From NCBI GenBank assembly GCA_963995525.1, contig OZ023206.1, positions 74,302,372-74,366,371 on the forward strand: a stretch of DNA of 64,000 bases. The letters run 5' to 3'. The DNA is from Escarpia spicata. Lineage: Eukaryota > Annelida > Polychaeta > Sabellida > Siboglinidae. The notes beneath the pieces were generated by a model. That model had not been told where the DNA came from, ran no database searches, and saw nothing but the letters and a program-made list of their open reading frames with translations. Numbering within the stretch: position 1 is the stretch's first letter; every line of letters begins with the position of its first letter. This document shows, in pieces, positions 56,616 to 64,000 of this stretch. The position numbers and the translations under genes were made by a program.

Positions 56616-57600
56616 TATGGTAACAATAAAAACGAGTCCGATATAATTATCATTACTAGCAAAATATGCGCGGTAGGTATTTGTCAGTCGCGACAGTAAT
56701 ATTTACAACATTTTAGAAAACAAACTACATCATTACGTGTATTTAAATATCGTGGCGTGCTCGCAGATACTCGTTGTTTGTTCATCGATAGGCCCTGCCA
56801 TGACAGTGTTAAATGTGTTAAATTATATTTGTATTGCTATGCTATTGATACGAGGGTAGGCATAATCATTATTCTGTCTGCGTCTTCACCATATTCCAAA
56901 GTCCATGATACAGGGGCTTTTTTGCCGAAGTATTCGCCACACGGGCGTGGTTCGTGGGATTGTTAGGTTACGTATTACGAGCACATTGCGTTTTACGTTT
57001 CGAACAATTGATTTTTCACATAAACGGAAAAATAATTACATCATATACGATTTGCTGTTGATTTGTTTCGTGCCGCGTCTCCGTAACTTCAGCTTAATTT
57101 AAACTTGAAGGGAACACATTCCAAAGGATTAGGGGGCACTATCAGGAGCACATTAATAAAAGGTCTAGTGACTCGCAAAATTATAAAGATCTAGGGACAC
57201 ATGCCCCTCGGGCTCTCTGGATACACCTATACGATATGCAACGAATGTACACAATCAATATTGAAAATACTAAATCACACGTTGGGAACCCAACGACTGT
57301 ATTCACAGCTGAAAATTTAGAATAAAAAACAAGTCCCCGGGGAACTACTCAGATTCTATGCAGACATTTGCTCTGCCTTAAGTTCCATGACAGGTGAATG
57401 GCTTGGTGAAATTCAAGTCATATTAGTGATCGACCGGAAGCCGGCCCCATTCAGTCAACGCACGCGAACGAGTTATCATCGCCGTTTTACCGTCTCTATA
57501 CGATGACAACATCCGTCTTTGTACGCAATGGCAACGAAGATTTATCAGATTTCCTTTACTTATATTGTGTTTACAGCAACCGTGATAATATTTCTCTTCC
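56616..57600 (+). repeat. Dispersed repeat family R, copy B (5' truncated)
   Basis: Matches copy A from about 23125 to 24160: CAATAAAAACGAGTCCGATA, CTCGCAGATACTCGTTGTTT, GAGCACATTGCGTTTTACGT, CTAGGGACACATGCCCCTCG, GTGATCGACCGGAAGCCGGC. Lacks the 5' portion with the tandem units. Confidence 0.8.
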
Positions 57601-57609
57601 GTCGAATCC

Positions 57610-57915
57610 ATGTTTATACGTGAAAACGTGTTTAGTGCACGTTTTATTCCTCGATGCTTTGAAGGCTATATAAGAAACATAGTCGTAAATCAGAATGGAA
57701 TAATACAGAAAACATACAATTGTAAACTGTTGTATAAGAGTTATGTTAATTTGAAGCCAAGTAAAAAGAAACCTGATTTTTTGTTGTATTTTTTTAAAAT
57801 AGACAATAACCCTTATGATTTAGTAGTAAGTGTTTCGGATGATGGCCACGACATCTTAATAATTATTGTGGTTGATTTATGTAATTACTGGCACCTAAAG
57901 CATTACTTGAAATAG
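57610..57915 (+). CDS. Short open frame, probably chance
   Basis: 101 codons from an ATG, AT-rich (MFIRENVFSARFIPRCFEGY; hydrophobic ILIIIVVDLC near the end). No recognised family, no splice context, and it starts within the tail of repeat R. Listed only because it is among the longer uninterrupted frames in the region. Confidence 0.12.
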   Translation: MFIRENVFSARFIPRCFEGYIRNIVVNQNGIIQKTYNCKLLYKSYVNLKPSKKKPDFLLYFFKIDNNPYDLVVSVSDDGHDILIIIVVDLCNYWHLKHYLK

Positions 57916-58460
57916 TCAAGCAGTACACTGCATGACAAGTTTGGGATCGAGATTTCTTGACAAAAAAACGGTTTCTTTTTTCACTGGCATATCATAAATA
58001 GGATGCTGCTGTACCCACAAATAGACAACATGTTTCATTTGTATATAACATCATGTAAGTGAAGTTATATAAATAATATGTGATGCTGTTTAATTATGTT
58101 GTGTACATTATATTATTATGCTCTATTAAATTATATTGTTTTAAGATATATTATAATAATGTGTGTTATTATAATGTTTAACATGTTGTCATATGGTTTA
58201 ACATACGTCAATAAAACAAGGCTTGCATTAATTCATCTATGTACGAGTAAATCATCCTTCCATTGCTGGCTGATATCTAAGGCTTTCATTGTTTTGCCTA
58301 ATGCATAATATAACGAAAGCCTGTTTCATTCCTACCCGGGTTAGAAATTGGTGGCAGCATATTGCAGTAAGCATATCATATTACATAATGACTGTCAGTC
58401 TGTGATAACATATTTTAGTAGAAGAATGACAATAAATAATTTATTGCAATTATTACCATT
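57916..58460. other. No recognisable gene
   Basis: AT-rich, TATTAT-rich sequence. Confidence 0.5.
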
Positions 58461-58464
58461 GTTA

Positions 58465-58620
58465 ATTGGTAACAGCACATTGCAGTGGACGTATGACAAT
58501 ACATTATCCCTGTCTATTGGTGACAGCACATTGCAGTGGACGTATGACAATACATTATCCCTGTCTATTGGTGACAGCACAGTGCAGTGCACGTTTGACA
58601 GAACATCATGACTGACATTT
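58465..58620. repeat. 51-bp tandem repeat, three units
   Basis: Unit GGTGACAGCACATTGCAGTG followed by GACGTATGACAATACATTAT and CCCTGTCTATT (51 bp). Single diverged units continue at 58621-58650 and 58866-58910. Confidence 0.85.
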
Positions 58621-58755
58621 GGTGACAACACATTGCAGTTGACATGTAACAGTTGCGCCTCCATCATATCGCCGTCTTCTTCCACTGCGATACACAAATA
58701 ATATATTGTACCAAAAACGACATAATTGTTGTTGTTGTTTTTTGTGTTAGTGGTC

Positions 58756-58968
58756 ATTGACAGTATTACTTTACTCTCATACGTGCACTGCAATGTGTTG
58801 TAATAAATATACAAGGATAATATACTGCCATGTGCACACATGAAAGTACATAATCCCTCTCTGTTGGTGACAACACTTTGCAGTGGACACATGGCAGTAT
58901 ATTATCCCTGTATGTTTATTAAAACACATTGCAGTGCACGTATGAGAGTAAAGTAATACTGTCAATGA
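58756..58968. repeat. Long palindrome, about 85-bp arms
   Basis: TCATTGACAGTATTACTTTA...CACTGCAATGTGTT... (58756-58838) pairs almost completely with 58881-58968 (...AACACATTGCAGTGCACGTA...TAATACTGTCAATGA). Loop about 42 bp. The arm carries the CATTGCAGTG core of the 51-bp tandem unit, so the palindrome formed from an inverted unit of that array. Confidence 0.8.
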
Positions 58969-59194
58969 CAAATATTGTTACTTAATACCGACCTCAGCAG
59001 GGAAAGTGTTTGCTGACAGCTTATGTCTGCCTTTTGAAAACTGGGAAATGGCCACGGAAAGATCTCTCTTTCTTCTTACAATGGAAACTGTAGTGCTCAT
59101 TCACTTTTTATGATAAAAAATTTAGAAATTCATCAACAATCATTAATAAGATATTACAGAGACAATTGATAATCGAGATATTTACCAAAAGGAA

Positions 59195-59343
59195 GATATC
59201 CTGTAATAAAGTTTATTAAATTTTCCTCGTTCTTTGTTACTTGTTCACAATTACCGTTCTTTCTCATATGCGTTGACCTTGATATATAAGAACCCTACTA
59301 GACTGAGCCATCTAGTGTACGGAGACTTCGCTAATCCGTGACA
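59195..59343 (+). promoter_or_regulatory. 5' LTR 3' portion of a gypsy element
   Basis: TATA-like GATATATAAG at 59281-59290 and AATAAA at 59203-59208. The LTR end GGAGACTTCGCTAATCCGTG ACA (59321-59343) is repeated at 62408-62430. The LTR start was not located. Confidence 0.55.
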
Positions 59344-59347
59344 TAAT

Positions 59348-59367
59348 TGGGGGCTCGTTTGCGGGAT
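59348..59367 (+). other. Primer-binding site, tRNA-Pro type
   Basis: TGGGGGCTCGTTTGCGGGAT begins 4 bases after the LTR end. TGGGGGCTCG is the classical complement of the tRNA-Pro 3' end used by several Ty3/gypsy elements and gammaretroviruses; the second half differs slightly. Confidence 0.6.
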
Positions 59368-59885
59368 TCCGGCGAGGGGGAAATTAAAATAACACCTTCG
59401 GTCAACGCCATGAATTGCGGGTAACACGTGACAGCAACATAGAACTTAGATGCACTTTGGTTCCGTGGAGTGTCAAACCTACATCTATTCCAGTAGCTGT
59501 GGTGTAGGGTAATTCACATACCCCTTGTCGTTTCTGCCAGGACATAATTCTGAGTCCCATTTTCTCGCTACACTTACAGTATGTCATTCACGTTTTGAGG
59601 CATTATACTTGTTTATTGCAGCGGTAAAGGACCATAGATTAATCGTCGAATTAAGGGTAAGTAGAAGCTTTTTTTATCTTTCAGCTGTACGAGGAAGTTG
59701 AATTACTTGTTGCAATTGCCGAGTTGGCATTGGGCAGATTGAAGTCCCACAGAATGTCCGTGTATTGTCATTATTCCACTCTTATGAGAAGATTGTTTGG
59801 AGTCTTGTAGCGTAGCTAGCACTTTGGTTGTTTACAGGTGATTTACCTTTTGCAAAACTTGAACGTGATATCCGTTTAGTGATTA

Positions 59886-60900
59886 TTTATTAATTGAGTT
59901 ACGCGAGAAGTTAAGGTTAACAAGTCCCGAACTTCAGGCATTTGTTCGCGATGAACAAGGAACCCCCCGGGCTGAGCGACAGGCCGCTCGCGAGGCGGAG
60001 ACAGAGAGGCTCCAGGCTGATATGGAGAAGAAGGGGCTCCAGGCCGAGCTCCGAGAAAAGGAGGCGGCAAGGTAGGCCGATATGGAGATACGCGCGCGTG
60101 AAATGGAGCATGAAGAAAATATGGCCAGGTTTCATAAGAAGGCTACGACCTTAGAGAATCGAGATTCGGTGAGTAATGCTTCAGCCATTACTAAGAGAGT
60201 CCGTAGTCCTCCGTTGCCCTGTTTTAACGAAGACAGAGATTCGATTGATGCATATCTCCAGCGATTTGAAAGATATGCAGAAAACCAGGGTTGGGAGCGC
60301 GAGAATTACGCTATATACGCTGAGCGCATTGTTAACCGGTCAAGCACTGGAGGTTTATTCCCGTTCCCCGATTTCCGTGGCCAACGATTATGACCTATTA
60401 AAGCTAGCATTCCTAGGATGGTACCGACTGACTGTAGGCGATTTTCGTAAGATGTGTTATACCTGTTCTCTAAATTCGACCGAAACAGTGTCGCAGTATT
60501 TTGCTCGTATGGAGCATTATTTGACTCAGTGGATTTCTTTGTCAAACATTATTTAGTCTTTCGAGGGACTTAAGGAACTCATACTGAGAAAGCAATTCTT
60601 GTTTATGTGCCCTAGGCAACTGTCCGTGTTTCTGAGAGAACACAAACCGGTGGGGAAAGAGAATTTGTTAAAGTTGGAGAGAACATTTACAGATGACCAT
60701 TCCTCATATGGTAAACGGGAAAATCGTAGACACAGAGTCCGACCAACTCCCATACATTCACCCGTCCTGAAAAATAGATCAGGGGAGGGGATTTCTCCAC
60801 CGCGTACATGTTTCCTTTGTAATCGGCTACGTCACATCGCGAGACAGTGTACGGTGGGACTGCAGAATAAGAATCCTCAACCGCAAATTGTCCTAAACCA
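59886..60900 (+). pseudogene. gag: Gypsy gag: coiled coil, capsid-like domain, zinc knuckle
   Basis: Opens LREKLRLTSPELQAFVRDEQ followed by a Glu/Arg/Ala-rich coiled coil interrupted by TAG at about 60074. It then reads IDAYLQRFERYAENQGWERE, frameshifts to LSALLTGQALEVYSRSPISV, meets a TAG at 60554-60556, and ends in a zinc knuckle C-F-L-C-N-R-L-R-H-I-A-R-Q-C (60809-60850, C-x2-C-x4-H-x4-C). This SCAN-like capsid region plus CCHC is typical for gypsy Gag in invertebrates. Inactive. Confidence 0.75.
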
Positions 60901-61029
60901 GAATTCCGCTAGTTACCAATGTCCTGTGGATGGGACTGATGTCACGTTGCAATGTAGATATAAGATCCCCGTAATTGCTAGTGCGTGTGTACAACATGAA
61001 AACAGTTGTAAACTGTTGTAGAGGGGTAT

Positions 61030-61360
61030 GTGGTGAAAGTACTACGCGACAGCGGGTGTAACGGAGTTGTAGGACGACGTAGCCTAATTCCGGAGAATCA
61101 GCTAACTGGGAAAACCAGAGTCCTTATGCTGATAGACCGATCCGTCAATGAAGTCCCGACTGCTAGGTGCCATGTGAGAACTCCCTTTTCACAGGAGAAA
61201 CTGAAGCCCTATGTCTAAACAACCCCGTTTATGACTTACTCATTGGCAACGTTGTTGAATTAAATTTGCCTTGTTCCGATAAGAGTGAAGGTTCTCCTTT
61301 CCTTTTCGAGGAACCAAGTCAGATGGTGTCCCCGTTACTGCTGAGACCACTTTGAATGAA
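61030..61360 (+). pseudogene. Gypsy aspartic protease
   Basis: KVLRDSGCNGVVGRRSLIPE (the D-S/T-G active-site motif), LTGKTRVLMLIDRSV, then after a frameshift TGETEALCLNNPVYDLLIGN (the C-terminal ILG-like motif). Length and order fit a retropepsin. One frameshift near 61190 inactivates it. Confidence 0.7.
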
Positions 61361-61499
61361 ACCCCAGTCACAGGGTATACTGTAGAAACCCGTGCTCAAC
61401 GGGAGCGCCTTTCCAAGCCCACACAACCTTTGATAGTGCTTCAAGTTGTTGGTGCGAGTATATCCGCCGATGATTTCTTGAGAGAGCAAAAGGGGGTGA

Positions 61500-62405
61500 G
61501 ACCTTAAAGAAATGCTTTGATTCGGCTGAAGTGACTAAAATGAAACCTAAGGGAGAACTAACAAGTCAATTCGTGATCAAAACGGGGTTCCTTCATTGCT
61601 TGTATCAGAAAGAGAAAGAGGGTGAGACTGTGAAACAACTTGTAGTTCCCCGAGTTTTGCGCAATCGAGTCATGACGTTAGGACATGAAACCATCCTATC
61701 TGGATATCAGGGAATTAGGAAGTCGCTAGACAGAATCCTCCTTAACTTCTACTGGCCAGGGATAGTAAGTGATGTCCATTGATTCTGCCAGTCATATGTC
61801 ATCTTTCAGAGGACCGTTAGTCGAGACAATGTCCCTAAGGCTCCTGTACAAATGATCCCCATCGTAAACACGCCCTTTGAAAAAGTAGCGATAGATTTGG
61901 TAGGTCCCGTAACCCCAGTGACAGAGAAAGGTAATCGGTGGATCTTAAGCCTGGTAGATTTCGCTACTAGATACCCAGAAGCGGTAGCGGTGTCGAATAT
62001 CGACATGGAAACGATAGCAGAGGCTCTTCTGAAGATTTTCTCAAGAGGGTGGGTCTGCCTAAAGTAGTACTCAGCGATAATGGCAGTCAGTTCGTGTCAA
62101 AATTATGACCGAGTTAGCTAGGTTGCTCTCTATCCAACAAGTCCACTCTTCTCCTTACCATCCCATGGCCAATAGATTGGTAGAGAAATGAAACGGTACC
62201 TTAAAACGGGTGCTAAGGCGGATGTGCTCTGAACGTCCACGAGACTGGGATCGGTATCTGGAACCTCTCATGTTTGCATACCGCGAAGCACCCACAGGAG
62301 AGCATGATTTTTTTCCCTTTTGAGTTACTCTATGGAAGGACAGTCAGGGGGCATATGATTATTCTTAGAGAGTTATGGGAGAATGAGAAATCAGACGATG
62401 AGCTA
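61500..62405 (+). pseudogene. Gypsy integrase
   Basis: KQLVVPRVLRNRVMTLGHET, LDRILLNFYWPGIVSDVH then stop, which is the H2C2 zinc region with His to Tyr and Cys to Tyr/Phe losses. The core has AIDLVGPVTP (first Asp), LSDNGSQF (second Asp, after a frameshift) and RLVEK (Glu), then FAYRE-like sequence and FPFELLYGRTVRGHMIILRE. Catalytic residues survive but the frame is broken several times. It directly follows the protease with no RT/RNase H between them. Confidence 0.75.
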
Positions 62406-62407
62406 GT

Positions 62408-62635
<228 letters not shown>

Positions 62636-63029
62636 GGTATTGATTTGAAATCATGTGGCTGTTCTCATAATGAACCGGAGCCAACGTGATACGTGTGGCT
62701 TCCAGTTCACAACAAGTGGCAATTTTAAGTCGGACATGCGCACTCGCAATGTTAACAAATGATTGAGATATAACATATGTTGGGCTCAGTCATATTTATA
62801 GAATGGTTCAGGAAAAAAACAAGTTGACATTCGCATATCACAAGGTGTGATACGTGTGGACAACAGATCAGAAATGTTATGTTTAATATGTTTGTTGTTT
62901 GTGGGTACTTGTACCGATGTGAATTGTTTCAAATGTAACACATACAGACAAAAGTGTTCGGGAATGTGATTTTCACAATAAAAATGCTTCTATGGATATG
63001 TTCTGTCCATGTAACACCTCACAACGTTT
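62636..63029 (+). other. Duplicated 3' region of the zinc-finger gene
   Basis: Matches 55530-55890, including a finger remnant (DTCGFQFTTSGNFKSDMRTR), GTGGACAACAGATC and AATAAA at 62977-62982. Confidence 0.75.
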
Positions 63030-64000
63030 CTGGATAACGTGACATGAACAGCCGGATTTTTCATATCTTACTATAGGCAAGAGTTTCGTGGACTAGGTTG
63101 TCAAGCAGGCTAATATTTAGTGCACCAGAATAAATGTGTGTTTTCGACAACCCGTTCGAACCTATTCAATTGTAGCTGCTCGTAAAATTGTCGACAACAT
63201 GATGACACAAGTATGTCATTATACAGCGACACCGTTGCGGTCAACCATATAGTCCAGGCCACTCTTTGAGTTGGGATGTATATCTACGGGTCGACGTGAC
63301 GAAGCGTTACGCGGAGGTGGGAGTGTACGTTAGCTTGCTTTTGAATGATAATGCTCAAAATATACCAAATTAGGTATGTCTTTTAGGGTTCTGGGGGTAA
63401 CAATAAAAACCGGCTCAAACATACCTTCAATGTTATTATCACTTCTAGCAAAATGATGCTTCGTAGGTAATTGTTAGTCGCGACAGTAATATTTACCAAA
63501 TGTTAGAAAACAAACTACACCACTACATATATTTAAACATCATGGCGTGCTCGCAGATACTCATTGATTGTTCATTGATAGGCCACGACAGTTTTGAATT
63601 ATTAAATGATATGTGTCTTGCTATGCTGTTGATACGAGGGTAGACATAATCATTATTCAGTCAGCGTCTTCTCCATATTGCCAAGTCCATGACACAGGTA
63701 CCGTTTTGTCGAAGAATTCGTCAGACGTTCGGGGGTCGTGCTATTGTTAGGTTACTGATTACGAGCACATTGCATTTTATGTTTCGAACAACTTAGTATC
63801 CACATAAACGGGAACATCTTTACATCAATATATAATTCGCTGTTGATTTTTTCGCCGCCGTCCCTCCGTAACTTCAGCTTATTTTTACCTTGAAAGGAAC
63901 ACATTCGAAAATATTATGGGGCACTATGGCGGCACATTGAGAAAAGTCTAGTGACTGGTCAAATTATAATGGTCTAGGGACACGTGCACCTCGGGCTCTG
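63030..64000 (+). repeat. Dispersed repeat family R, copy C (runs off the window)
   Basis: Starts CGTGACATGAACAGCC and GGATTTTTCATATCTTACTA as in copy A (22368) and contains a single GCGGTCAACCATATAG unit instead of three. It follows the family through CGAGCACATTGCATTTTATG and GGGACACGTGCACCTCGGGC to the end. Confidence 0.8.

Overview
The window is animal nuclear DNA. Genes have introns with GT/GC-AG borders, microsatellites and transposon debris dominate, and the recognisable families are metazoan: C2H2 zinc fingers, a SERTA domain, P2X7-type C-terminal zinc domains, CR1/jockey-like LINEs, a Ty3/gypsy element, and hAT and mariner-type remnants. The repertoire fits a marine invertebrate, perhaps a mollusc or lancelet. 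I cannot name a species.

Layout. 1-8.1 kb: an exon fragment (bark-beetle-like) abuts a large inverted repeat, with two copies of a ~3.4 kb unit head to head around the 3' tail of a LINE. 8.7-11.5 kb: a compact cluster of apparently intronless small genes, each behind a TATA box, with repeated CACGTG-type promoter modules. One encodes a SERTA-domain protein; the last is a zinc-finger gene cut off by a 2 kb CATACATAGA satellite (11.5-13.5 kb). 13.5-14.1 kb: tandem promoter-like modules with four CTCF-like motifs in one orientation. 14.2-19.2 kb: a second inverted repeat enclosing a P2X7-domain gene (minus strand) whose first intron holds a 47-bp minisatellite. 19.1-31.5 kb: LINE fragments in both orientations, a dispersed repeat (family R) and other debris. 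31.7-36.6 kb: a 4.8 kb non-autonomous TIR transposon inserted into an older repeat; the empty site can be read from a sister copy. 37-40 kb: an hAT-type zinc-finger exon, a SINE-like head and microsatellites. 40.5-48.4 kb: a partial and a full further copy of the 3.4 kb unit, then a better preserved convergent pair of genes. 52-57.6 kb: a LINE, an intact 14-finger C2H2 gene and repeat R. 58.4-64 kb: tandem and palindromic repeats, a gypsy element with protease directly followed by integrase, a duplicated zinc-finger gene tail, and repeat R again.

The most interesting pattern is a recurring convergent gene pair. Gene B encodes a P2X7-like C-terminal zinc domain; gene A belongs to an uncharacterised family with a CHxGxLExFHS motif. 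The pair is seen tail to tail at 45.2-48.3 kb, its two stop codons 13 bp apart inside a perfect 16-bp hairpin that carries a poly(A) signal for each strand. Decayed versions of the same convergent ends sit inside all three full copies of the 3.4 kb unit. This suggests A and B travel together, possibly as the two genes of an undescribed mobile or amplifying module.
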